The position numbers and the translations under genes were made by a program. Positions 1 through 5,669 of a DNA stretch of 6,914 nucleotides are shown one piece after another. The notes under the pieces are model-generated. The model did no database searches, was not told the DNA's origin, and saw only the letters and a list, made by a program, of their open reading frames with translations. Positions within the stretch are counted from its first letter, which is position 1. The number at the start of each line of letters is the position of its first letter. Source of the stretch: Clostridia bacterium (GTDB lineage Bacteria; Bacillota_E; SLMV01; PUMD01); NCBI GenBank assembly GCA_003563755.1, contig PWUB01000160.1, positions 1-6,914 of the forward strand, read 5' to 3'.

Positions 1-238
1 CGATGTGAACCCCTGGTGTGGTTAGGCTCAGCACGTGAGCGTTCATCCCTGCCTCGTCCATGTCCCCCACTCTGGCGTCAAGCTCTCTATGTCCTGGGAC
101 CAGTATGTTGTAGTCACCCGAGTACTCCAGGATCGGATCCGATCCGCTGCCTTCCGTGAGGGCGGCCCGATATCGGCCCGTCCTGAGAGCCTGCAGGTAG
201 GACTCCGGGTAGAAGTGATTGTGTACATCGATGTTCAT
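1..238 (-). CDS. Amidohydrolase (ACMSD-like, amidohydrolase family 2), N-terminal part, runs off left edge
   Basis: The first 79 codons of a metal-dependent hydrolase or decarboxylase are present; the rest lies beyond position 1. The protein opens with MNIDVHNHFYPESYL. The HxH pair (His6 and His8) in an I-D-x-H-x-H-F-x-P setting is the usual first metal-binding motif of amidohydrolase family 2, the group that includes aminocarboxymuconate-semialdehyde decarboxylase and gamma-resorcylate decarboxylase. A later segment, ELDARVGDMDEAGMNAHVLS (residues 52-71), matches the family pattern of a Met-Asp-x-x-Gly-Ile/Met helix before the second strand. The ATG at 236-238 has GGGGAGG at 247-253, 8 bases away, and I chose it for that reason. 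An in-frame ATG at 287-289 would add 17 residues, with a weaker AAGG site. The gene stands 180 bases downstream of the permease gene on the same strand and has a candidate promoter of its own. The exact substrate cannot be told from this fragment. Confidence 0.82.
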   Translation of the reverse strand, partial: MNIDVHNHFYPESYLQALRTGRYRAALTEGSGSDPILEYSGDYNILVPGHRELDARVGDMDEAGMNAHVLSLTTPGVHI

Positions 239-301
239 GCTGTCCGCCTCCCCAAGGCTTTGATCCAAAGGCTGGTCGAAGCCGATCATCTCATCACCTT
301 C

Positions 302-310
302 ATTTTAGCA
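302..310 (-). promoter_or_regulatory. Candidate extended -10 promoter of the amidohydrolase gene
   Basis: Read on the minus strand the sequence is TGCTAAAAT. This is an extended -10 element (TGn followed by TAAAAT, five of six matches to TATAAT). I see no good -35 hexamer at the normal distance, as is allowed for extended -10 promoters. Transcription would start near 295, leaving an untranslated leader of about 57 bases before the ATG at 238. Confidence 0.4.
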
Positions 311-418
311 CGTATCCCTACCCCTCGTACTCGTCAGGGCTGTAGGGGGGTTGAGATCCCTCAGGCTGTTGTCGAATCCGCACGTCGTCATGACCAGAGC
401 GCCCGCGATCTCCCGTGC

Positions 419-2101
419 TCAGGTGCCCTGGGAGGGCCGTCCCTTTCCCGTGAGCCGCGAGTGCAACATGTTACTCGCCTGATCGAGTAGGTACGGCACC
501 AGGCTGCGAACCAGGATCAGGGCCACGATCACGGAGGCGATTGTCTCGTTCAGCAGACCCGGCACCCCAAGGTGTTCGCCGCCCGCAATGAACATCCTCA
601 ACACACCGTAGGCAAGTAGCAGAACCAGGAGCAGAATCAGTATGTACGCACACCCGCTCGCCCTGGACTGATCCCAGGGCTGCTGGGACGTGAAATCGGT
701 ATGTTCTGCAGCGGACACCAGGCCGAAAGCGGCGCCAGTCAACGAGCCGGCAGCCACGAGGAACAGTGAGGGTAGTAGGTACCCGACGTCACCTGCGGGA
801 ACGTGCACGAGCAGTAGCATGAACAGCGCCAGAACCGCCGGAGGTATACTGTACATCAGCAGCTTCGAGTACACGCGAAGCCTGGTCGTCAGCGGCAGCG
901 TGACCAGGTGGTATACGGAGTCACCCTCGAATGCAAGGGCCAATGGAGCCATGAGCGCGCCGATGTATCCAGCTGCCCCGGCTCCCACACAGCTCCAGTT
1001 GAGGGTGCGGAGTGGGATAGCTTGTGTCCAGTTCTGAAATGCCATTAGACAGATCCACCCCACAGGGAAGATGAGGGTCTGCCATAATCTGGGGTTGCGT
1101 CCCATGATGATCCAGTCTCGCCACATCAGCGCTCCGAGCAATGAGCGATATGGGGGCCCGTAACCGCCTCGTCTGCGACCGGTGCGGGTCTTTCTCCTGG
1201 GAAGGGAAACGGTGTTGGCCGATGCCATGGTGCGGACGTAGTGTGAGGCCTGCAGCCGTACCAGGAGCCACGTGAGCACCAGGCAGAGCAGTAGAGAGCC
1301 GCTCACAGTCACCCAGCCGACGGCAGAGCGACCGGTGGTGATGAAGCGGAGACCAGCGGCTGGCCAGGTCACCGGATAAGAAAACGGTACCAGCCAAAAC
1401 TGCCCCGTCTTCTCCGCGATTTCGATCAGACTTCTGCCCGCTATCTCCATGGCCCTCTGCTCCATACCCATAGAGGTGAACCACCCGAAGTAGAGTACCA
1501 TGCCTAACACGGCACCGATGAGACCGAGACCTTCGCGAATCCTGGTCGAGGTTGCGATTCGTCCTGCAGTCACAAGACTGAACACTGCCAGTGCAGCTGT
1601 CGCAAGCGATATGGCGGGTATACCCAGGAGATACACGGGCAGCACCGGCCACCAGCCGTGGACCCTCGCGTAAGCCAGGGCTGCGGGAAAGTTCAAGAGA
1701 GCATGCACGCCCAGGGTGGCCGGCAACGTCCACATTGTCTTGCACAGCATCACCCACTGCGAATCCAGGGGAAGAGTCATGAGGAGGGAAAGATCCCCGC
1801 TGAGATAGAGGGTGTCGTTTGCCCGGGAGAATCCGAAGCCCAACGCGAGCATTGCACCTACAAGCAGGTATGGAGCAAGCATGGCTTCGGGCGGTATGGT
1901 AAAAGGCATTTCTGGTAGCAGAGTGAAGATCGTCATGCACACGGAGTGTATGAGCCCGCCGAGCATCAGCATACAGGCAAGAAACAAGATGGTTCCCACG
2001 GCCTTACGCTCATCCTGAGAGAAGATCTCCCATCGCCGCCTGATGGACAAGCGAGTCAGGTAGCCGAGCGCCTCGTATCCCCGGGGCCGCTCAATCACCA
2101 C
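419..2101 (-). CDS. ABC-2 type exporter membrane protein with two fused permease-like halves
   Basis: This 560-residue, very hydrophobic protein is the membrane partner of the ATPase encoded just upstream. About 12 hydrophobic segments can be seen, roughly at residues 36-60, 73-92, 127-145, 152-180, 190-212, 262-283, 342-357, 370-392, 413-434, 440-465, 484-505 and 519-540. A basic cytoplasmic-type loop (residues 301-312, PRRKTRTGRRRG) divides the chain in two. The ABC-2 permease motif LP-L followed by a lysine occurs twice with identical spacing: T109-L-P-L112 with K121, and T401-L-P-L404 with K413. This suggests two permease units in one polypeptide of about twice the usual ABC-2 subunit length. 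Its start overlaps the ATPase stop. GTG at 2101 and the next codon GTG at 2098 are both possible, with AGGGA at 2107-2111 lying 5 or 8 bases away. The pair probably exports an unknown substrate or acts on the membrane itself. There is no sign of truncation. Confidence 0.85.
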   Translation of the reverse strand: MVIERPRGYEALGYLTRLSIRRRWEIFSQDERKAVGTILFLACMLMLGGLIHSVCMTIFTLLPEMPFTIPPEAMLAPYLLVGAMLALGFGFSRANDTLYLSGDLSLLMTLPLDSQWVMLCKTMWTLPATLGVHALLNFPAALAYARVHGWWPVLPVYLLGIPAISLATAALAVFSLVTAGRIATSTRIREGLGLIGAVLGMVLYFGWFTSMGMEQRAMEIAGRSLIEIAEKTGQFWLVPFSYPVTWPAAGLRFITTGRSAVGWVTVSGSLLLCLVLTWLLVRLQASHYVRTMASANTVSLPRRKTRTGRRRGGYGPPYRSLLGALMWRDWIIMGRNPRLWQTLIFPVGWICLMAFQNWTQAIPLRTLNWSCVGAGAAGYIGALMAPLALAFEGDSVYHLVTLPLTTRLRVYSKLLMYSIPPAVLALFMLLLVHVPAGDVGYLLPSLFLVAAGSLTGAAFGLVSAAEHTDFTSQQPWDQSRASGCAYILILLLVLLLAYGVLRMFIAGGEHLGVPGLLNETIASVIVALILVRSLVPYLLDQASNMLHSRLTGKGRPSQGT

Positions 2102-2879
2102 TATCGTCCCTGATCAGTGCATCAACCACGGAGGCAATCTCGGGAGCGTGGGAATCGGTCAGTTCCAGGAAAGCCTCCTCCAACGACGTTGATCTCCGTT
2201 CAGACATTCCACGCAGCTCCTCCGGTGAACCCACTGTCAGCAGCCTGCCGTCGGCTATGATTCCCACACGATCGCACAGCGCCTGGGCCAGTTCGAGGAT
2301 GTGAGTACACAGAAACACCGTCCGCCCGCGAGCCCTTAGATGCTCCAGGAGGTCCTTGGCAGTCCTGGCGGTTGCAGGATCGAGGCCCTCCGTCGGCTCA
2401 TCGAGAAATAGGAGTGGTGGATCATGGAGCAGCGCACCGATCCAGGTCAACCTCTTTGCCATGCCGTGGGAGTAAGTCTCGATGCGAGCATCCGCGGCGT
2501 CAGCCAGACGCATCAGATCAAGCCAGCGTTCGATCCGGGAGTCATGCGGAGGTTCAAGCCTGTGGACCAGGGACAGGAAGCGCAGGAATTCTCGTCCCGT
2601 CATCTTTGGATACAACATGCTCCTATCCGGAACATAACCAATCAACGTCTTGGCTTTCTCCGGCTCTTCATCCATGTCATAGTCGTCCACCAGGACTCTT
2701 CCCGTGTCGGGGCGGAGGAGCCCGACCGACAGCCTGACGGTCGTGGTCTTGCCCGCACCATTGGGTCCGAGGAATCCGAATATCTCCCCCCTACCGATTG
2801 CTAGCGACAGGTCGTCCACGGCCTTCACAGCACCATACTTCTTGGACACTCTCTCCAGACGAAGCAGTAGCAGCACCAC
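2091..2879 (-). CDS. ABC transporter ATP-binding protein (ABC-2/CcmA-like)
   Basis: This is a complete 262-residue ATPase that powers the exporter encoded downstream. In order it has an aromatic A-loop region (SKKYGAVKA, residues 12-20), the Walker A motif GPNGAGKTT (38-46), and IGYVPDRSMLYPKMTGREFL (80-99), where the usual Q-loop glutamine is absent, as in many ABC-2 ATPases. These are followed by the signature YSHGMAKRL (136-144, replacing LSGGQ), the Walker B and D-loop LLFLDEPTEGLDP (156-168) and the H-loop histidine in CTHIL (His193). The C-terminal 50 residues are a regulatory-type tail that includes SLEEAFLELT, common in this family. All catalytic residues are present, so the protein should be active. 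The start is GTG at 2877-2879 or the adjacent GTG at 2874-2876; the ribosome site (AAGG) is weak. Its stop lies inside the start region of the permease gene, indicating translational coupling in a two-gene operon. Confidence 0.93.
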   Translation of the reverse strand: MVLLLLRLERVSKKYGAVKAVDDLSLAIGRGEIFGFLGPNGAGKTTTVRLSVGLLRPDTGRVLVDDYDMDEEPEKAKTLIGYVPDRSMLYPKMTGREFLRFLSLVHRLEPPHDSRIERWLDLMRLADAADARIETYSHGMAKRLTWIGALLHDPPLLFLDEPTEGLDPATARTAKDLLEHLRARGRTVFLCTHILELAQALCDRVGIIADGRLLTVGSPEELRGMSERRSTSLEEAFLELTDSHAPEIASVVDALIRDDSGD

Positions 2880-3142
2880 CTTATGGTCTATGGGTTTTGT
2901 TTTCTAGGTTCCACCCCGGAGTCCCTGCCTTGCGGAATCACATGAAGCGCTTCGGAATCCGTGAGACACCGGGCTGCAAGAGAGAGTGGCCTTGGGATCA
3001 CCATCCTCGACTGCACCTCCGATAGCGAAGGGGTTCGTCACCACACATCTATCATATCGAGAATCGCGGCCCCCGGCTGAAACAGTCCGGTGCCCTGTCT
3101 TCTCATCAATCAGTGAGATCCCTGGACCAGTGTAGTTTGGTG

Positions 3143-3158
3143 TGACACACAGGTGTCA
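3143..3158. repeat. Inverted repeat TGACAC-N4-GTGTCA, possible operator
   Basis: Two perfect six-base arms (3143-3148 and 3153-3158) flank ACAG. The repeat lies 12 bases before a -10-like TACAAT (3170-3175) on the plus strand. Arms of this size arise several times by chance in a window of this length, so only the position between divergent genes makes it suggestive. Confidence 0.3.
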
Positions 3159-3243
3159 GCCCCGGGCCTTACAATGGACCCTGCCCGAACCGGGAGAGAG
3201 GGGGCTTACCATGATCTTTGGCGGTTGGCCTTGAGACTCACCA

Positions 3244-3307
3244 TCACCCACCCTTTTCGAGGCCTGCCTGGTGCGTGGTTTCTGCCAGGCTCCTAAACTC
3301 TGGGTGA
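3244..3307 (+). other. Nested hairpins, possible structured leader RNA of the lipoprotein gene
   Basis: TCACCC (3244-3249) can pair with GGGTGA (3302-3307). Inside this, GCCTGG (3266-3271) can pair with CCAGGC (3285-3290). No run of T follows, so it is not an intrinsic terminator. If the lipoprotein transcript begins upstream of about 3180, this structure would lie in its 5' leader. I do not recognise any riboswitch class. Confidence 0.25.
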
Positions 3308-3414
3308 GGTTGTCAACCCGCCGGCAGTGGCGTGCCGCGCACACGCTGTTTGCATCCGCTCAACCGCTCTGATTCTCGAGGATCGACTGCTGAAGAACAG
3401 AAAGGATGACCATC

Positions 3415-3996
3415 ATGAGGAGAGGCCGCAGTAACCTGCTTGCATCATCGGTGATCTTGGTACTTGTATTAGCGCTTGTGGTCGTCGTGGGATGTGCAGA
3501 GGTGGTCGAACCGAAACCGGAGCCGGCTACCACAGTACCTGATCCCGCACCCGATCCTCAAGCGGAGCCAGAACCGGAGCCGCCGGAGGTTCAAATTTTC
3601 GAGATAGGAGATCGTGTGCGCATGCAGGACGCGCTGATCACCGTCAATTCGGTGCGGCTGTCAGAGGGCGGTGAGTGGTTCGGCCCAGGCGAGGATCATA
3701 TATACGTCGTCATAGACATCACCGTCGAAAATGACGCCGACGAGCCAATGCATGTCTCATCGATCATGCAGTTCGACCTGGTTGATGACGACGGCTACAG
3801 CATGGATATGACCATCTACGTCGACGCGAAGGGTAGCGTGGACGGAGAGCTGGGAGCGGGCCGTCGAATGCGCGGCGAGATCACCTGGGAGGTACCTGTG
3901 GACGCCACGGGGCTCGAGGTGGTCTACACGCACTGCATCATCGACCGCGGGCAGGCGATATGGATGATTGGTGACATACAGGATCACGTCGAGTAA
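3415..3996 (+). CDS. Secreted lipoprotein with DUF4352-like C-terminal domain
   Basis: A 193-residue protein exported by the Sec route and probably anchored by lipid. A basic start (MRRGRSN) is followed by a hydrophobic stretch (residues 8-25) and the lipobox VVGC, with Cys27 as the lipidated residue. A low-complexity linker rich in Pro, Glu and Asp (residues 31-59) follows. The globular domain (about 60-193) has the DUF4352-type features: an opening segment EIGDRVRMQDALITVNSV, then YVVIDITVEN and a later GRRMRGEITWEVP strand, consistent with an immunoglobulin-like beta fold. ATG at 3415 is preferred because AGAAAGGA (3399-3406) lies 8 bases before it. The ATG at 3406 overlaps that site and would add only MTI. 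Family members are secreted or surface proteins of mostly unknown role, so no reaction is assigned. An imperfect hairpin just after the stop (3996-4018) lacks a T-run. Confidence 0.85.
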   Translation: MRRGRSNLLASSVILVLVLALVVVVGCAEVVEPKPEPATTVPDPAPDPQAEPEPEPPEVQIFEIGDRVRMQDALITVNSVRLSEGGEWFGPGEDHIYVVIDITVENDADEPMHVSSIMQFDLVDDDGYSMDMTIYVDAKGSVDGELGAGRRMRGEITWEVPVDATGLEVVYTHCIIDRGQAIWMIGDIQDHVE

Positions 3997-4251
3997 CATC
4001 ATCCCCGGGAGACGATGTGACAAGAGGCTAGTCCATTAACACTTTCCACAGGATCCGGGTTGTCCACATTGAGACGTAGTGTGCTGAGCAGGCCGTGGTG
4101 CGACCGGAAGGTGAAGGCTCCTTGCACCACGACCCGACGGCTTCCAGTCGCATGCTCTCCCGCCGATTCAAAAAGGCGGCCGTTGTCCTGGCAAGGTGAG
4201 CTTCACCACGCCACTCGTAACTCGACGGTCAAATCTCAACAACAGGCACAT
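3997..4251. other. Intergenic stretch with no convincing gene
   Basis: It begins with an imperfect eight-pair hairpin (3996-4003 with 4011-4018, one mismatch) that could end the lipoprotein transcript. It also holds a single DnaA-box-like TTGTCCACA (4060-4068). A 41-codon frame on the minus strand (4028-4153) has GGGAG only three bases from its ATG and an undistinguished sequence, so I do not call it a gene. Nothing else is evident before the terminator at 4252. Confidence 0.55.
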
Positions 4252-4288
4252 AAAAAACCCCCGGAACCTTACCAGGAGGGGGTTTTTT
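4252..4288 (-). terminator. Intrinsic terminator of the tRNA-Ala gene, symmetrical
   Basis: On both strands the sequence has A6-C5, a 15-base middle, then G5-T6. The G/C stem pairs 4258-4262 with 4278-4282, and the A and T runs (4252-4257, 4283-4288) extend the pairing. On the minus strand it begins 8 bases after the 3' end of the tRNA. Its symmetry means it could also stop plus-strand transcription coming from the lipoprotein gene. Confidence 0.88.
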
Positions 4289-4296
4289 GCGTTGCC

Positions 4297-4372
4297 TGGT
4301 GGACGTGAGGGGATTCGAACCCCTGGCCTCCAGAGTGCGATTCTGGCGCTCTCCCAGCTGAGCTACACGCCC
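4297..4372 (-). tRNA. tRNA-Ala, anticodon CGC
   Basis: A complete 76-base cloverleaf with encoded CCA. The acceptor stem GGGCGTG pairs with CACGTCC. It includes the G3-U70 wobble pair, the main identity element for alanyl-tRNA synthetase. The D arm is GCTC-AGCTGGGA-GAGC, the anticodon stem CCAGA/TCTGG encloses ATCGCAC, and the T arm is AGGGG-TTCGAAT-CCCCT. The anticodon CGC (plus-strand positions 4337-4339) reads GCG alanine codons. Discriminator A73 precedes CCA (4297-4299). The gene is a single unit, with its own promoter 16 bases upstream and a terminator 8 bases downstream. Confidence 0.97.
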
Positions 4373-4387
4373 TCAATTACAGTACCC

Positions 4388-4416
4388 ATCTTACATCAGC
4401 GAGCATGGAGGGTCAA
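4388..4416 (-). promoter_or_regulatory. Sigma70-type promoter of tRNA-Ala
   Basis: On the minus strand, TTGACC (4411-4416) is followed after exactly 17 bases by TAAGAT (4388-4393), giving five and four of six matches to consensus. Transcription would begin near 4381, about nine bases before the mature tRNA. The element lies fully in the gap after the HAD gene, so the tRNA need not rely on read-through. Confidence 0.7.
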
Positions 4417-4447
4417 CACGCAAGGGACGATCGATCGCATACACAGC

Positions 4448-5155
4448 TCATACCCGGCCGTTGCAGTGATCCACGAAATCGACTAACTCCCTCAAGGTGT
4501 GTACGGACGGGGAGAACTCCGAGTCAGCGCGTGGATCAAACAGCAGGGCATCCATACCTACTCGCTGCGCACCCAGCACATCACAGCGGATGTCATCTCC
4601 CACGAAGAGACACTGCCGAGCGCGGACACCGAGAAGATCCACTGCGTGGCGAAACACCTCGGGTGCGGGCTTACGAAATCCAACACTTCGACACGACACG
4701 GCCACGTCAAAGAACTCCGCGATGCCCCTACCCTCCAGGTCACGGAGCCAGGCGTCTCCAGGACAACCCCAGGGTGAATTAGAGATGAGGCCGAGCCGAT
4801 AGCCGCGATGAACCAGCTCCTGTAGCACCCGGCGTGCGCCGGGGATCAGCGTTCCCCTCGACCTTATGGAGAGAGTGAAGGCCTCGGCAGCATCCGGGAC
4901 GGCCTCGTGATCCGATCCGAAGATCCGTGCGAGTCGAGCCTCAAGGGTTCTCACACGGTCTGCGGTGTCCTCGTAGTTCTCTCTCTGCGCACGGCGCCAC
5001 AGGACCTCATCTGGTGCAACCCGACCAACGCTTCGGACAATGACGGAGCGGGCCGCCCACAACGCCTCGCGCAGCACGCGGTCGAACTCTTGCATCTGGT
5101 AGAAATCCACAAGGGTGCCACCGTAGTCGAAGATAACCGTTGAGTAGTGCTGCAC
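4448..5155 (-). CDS. HAD superfamily hydrolase (subfamily IA-like)
   Basis: A complete soluble haloacid-dehalogenase-fold hydrolase of 235 residues, probably a small-molecule phosphatase. Counting from the GTG at 5155: motif I is VIFDYGGTL (nucleophile Asp10), motif II is LISNS (Ser125), motif III is GFRKPAPEVF (Lys162) and motif IV is VGDDIRCDVLGA (Asp187, Asp188, with Asp192 nearby). The helical cap is the insert between motifs I and II (about residues 18-95), as in subfamily IA. The second Asp of the DxD phosphatase signature is Gly (D-Y-G-G-T). The general acid of typical phosphatases is therefore missing, which leaves the reaction open. Start choice: the frame reaches TTG at 5161, but AGGAGGG (5162-5168) abuts that codon, while GTG at 5153-5155 sits an ideal six bases away. 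A minus-strand promoter candidate lies just upstream. The substrate cannot be inferred. Confidence 0.88.
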   Translation of the reverse strand: MQHYSTVIFDYGGTLVDFYQMQEFDRVLREALWAARSVIVRSVGRVAPDEVLWRRAQRENYEDTADRVRTLEARLARIFGSDHEAVPDAAEAFTLSIRSRGTLIPGARRVLQELVHRGYRLGLISNSPWGCPGDAWLRDLEGRGIAEFFDVAVSCRSVGFRKPAPEVFRHAVDLLGVRARQCLFVGDDIRCDVLGAQRVGMDALLFDPRADSEFSPSVHTLRELVDFVDHCNGRV

Positions 5156-5191
5156 CCTCAACCCTCCTCGGGCAGTCTTTCTGCAGTTGTA

Positions 5192-5220
5192 ATTCTACTA
5201 GTTGATGCGCCCTGCGTCAT
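5192..5220 (-). promoter_or_regulatory. Candidate promoter of the HAD gene
   Basis: On the minus strand, ATGACG (5215-5220, four of six) and TAGAAT (5192-5197, five of six) are separated by 17 bases. The predicted start near 5185 leaves a 30-base leader that contains the GAGGAGGG ribosome site. Confidence 0.45.
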
Positions 5221-5231
5221 CCTACACATGC

Positions 5232-5263
5232 TTGCACTGCTCCGGCTCAGCAGTATGCATAAT
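5232..5263 (+). promoter_or_regulatory. Candidate promoter of the SPW-like gene with an inverted repeat in its spacer
   Basis: TTGCAC (5232-5237) is a -35 candidate. The -10 could be TATGCA (5255-5260, spacer 17) or the better matched CATAAT (5258-5263, spacer 20). Perfect arms ACTGCT (5236-5241) and AGCAGT (5249-5254) lie between the two boxes, where a repressor could bind. Neither spacing-and-match combination is ideal, so confidence is moderate to low. Confidence 0.35.
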
Positions 5264-5333
5264 AGATGTCAGCTCGGAGCATTCCTAACTATTGAGGAAA
5301 TGCCATCTTAGGAAAAGGAAGAGGTGATATGCT

Positions 5334-5516
5334 ATGACGACATTCCATGTCATTCACATCATCGTCGGAGCGTGGTTGATCCTATCGCCCTACCTCAATA
5401 TCCTGGACGCGAGAAGCATGACGGTCAACAGCGCGGTGATCGGAGCCGTGGTTCTCCTCTACAACCTGTGGTATCTGTTCGCGAGGAGCAACGTGGACGT
5501 GAGACAGGAGCCGTAG
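5334..5516 (+). CDS. Small SPW-repeat-like integral membrane protein
   Basis: A 60-residue protein with two hydrophobic helices (about residues 6-24 and 33-49) and a short charged tail. Residues 14-20, WLILSPY, carry the Trp and Ser-Pro signature of SPW repeat proteins, and the second helix begins with Asn32 as is common in that family. Full-length family members often contain two such units; this one carries a single unit, yet looks complete rather than cut. The start is ATG at 5334, with GAGGTGAT (5321-5328) five bases upstream. It is followed by an inverted repeat (5556-5593), and the downstream methyltransferase has its own promoter, so it is probably monocistronic. The function of the family is unknown. 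Confidence 0.72.
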   Translation: MTTFHVIHIIVGAWLILSPYLNILDARSMTVNSAVIGAVVLLYNLWYLFARSNVDVRQEP

Positions 5517-5555
5517 CATCGCCTGAGATCGAAGAAAGGGCAAATCCCGCATGTG

Positions 5556-5598
5556 GGGTGGTCGTGGTGGCGACTCAGTCACTCTGACCACCCTCCTT
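5556..5598 (+). terminator. Possible terminator after the SPW-like gene
   Basis: GGGTGGTC (5556-5563) and GACCACCC (5586-5593) form a perfect eight-pair stem around a 22-base loop. It is followed by TCCTT, which is only a poor T-run. The position 40 bases after the stop fits termination, but efficiency would be low. Confidence 0.4.
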
Positions 5599-5607
5599 CA
5601 TGCCTGC

Positions 5608-5637
5608 TTGGTACGCACCACCAGTACAGGATACAAT
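5608..5637 (+). promoter_or_regulatory. Candidate promoter of the methyltransferase gene
   Basis: TTGGTA (5608-5613, four of six) and TACAAT (5632-5637, five of six) are separated by 18 bases. Transcription would start near 5644, about 26 bases before the ATG at 5670. Confidence 0.5.
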
Positions 5638-5650
5638 GTTGTCAACAACA
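5637..5650. repeat. Palindrome TGTTGT-CA-ACAACA over the predicted transcription start
   Basis: Six-base perfect arms with a two-base centre overlap the last base of the -10 box and the predicted start of the methyltransferase transcript. A repressor bound there would block the promoter. This is an inference from position only; no regulator family is recognised. Confidence 0.35.
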
Positions 5651-5669
5651 GTGACCCCGGAGGGTTTCT

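Larger units (their letters stand above)
2880..3414. other. 535-base intergenic region between divergent genes, no convincing long gene
   Basis: No reading frame here has both a plausible protein and a ribosome site, apart from a seven-codon frame at 3211-3234. On the ATPase side there is a ten-base palindrome GAAGCGCTTC (2944-2953), a direct repeat CGGAATC (2933 and 2953, exactly 20 bases apart), and a weak minus-strand -10 candidate TATGAT (3051-3056). On the lipoprotein side there is an inverted repeat at 3143-3158, a -10-like TACAAT at 3170-3175 without a good -35, and nested hairpins between 3244 and 3307. The region must contain the promoters of both flanking genes, but I cannot place them firmly. 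Confidence 0.6.

Noticed and set aside
2890..2920. On the minus strand GGGGTGGAACC resembles the T-box sequence upstream of a gene.
   Set aside because: The following CGCG, a Stem I with specifier loop and a competing terminator are not visible, and an ABC-2 exporter is not a usual T-box target. Chance resemblance is likelier.
2944..2953. Perfect palindrome GAAGCGCTTC upstream of the ATPase gene.
   Set aside because: Ten-base palindromes are expected several times in a window of this size, and no promoter element is firmly placed beside it.
2961..2972. GTGAGACACCGG occurs here and again at 5691-5702.
   Set aside because: One twelve-base match is about what chance gives in nearly 7 kb, and the second copy lies within coding sequence.
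3156..3344. A 62-codon minus-strand frame in the intergenic region.
   Set aside because: The translation is rich in Arg, Gly and Pro without hydrophobic periodicity, and no ribosome site precedes it.
4028..4153. A 41-codon minus-strand frame starting MRLEAVGSW.
   Set aside because: The ribosome site is only three bases from the ATG, the composition is not distinctive and no family is recognised.
4060..4308. A plus-strand frame running across the terminator and into the tRNA.
   Set aside because: It reads through a strong terminator and a structured RNA gene, so it is a chance open frame.
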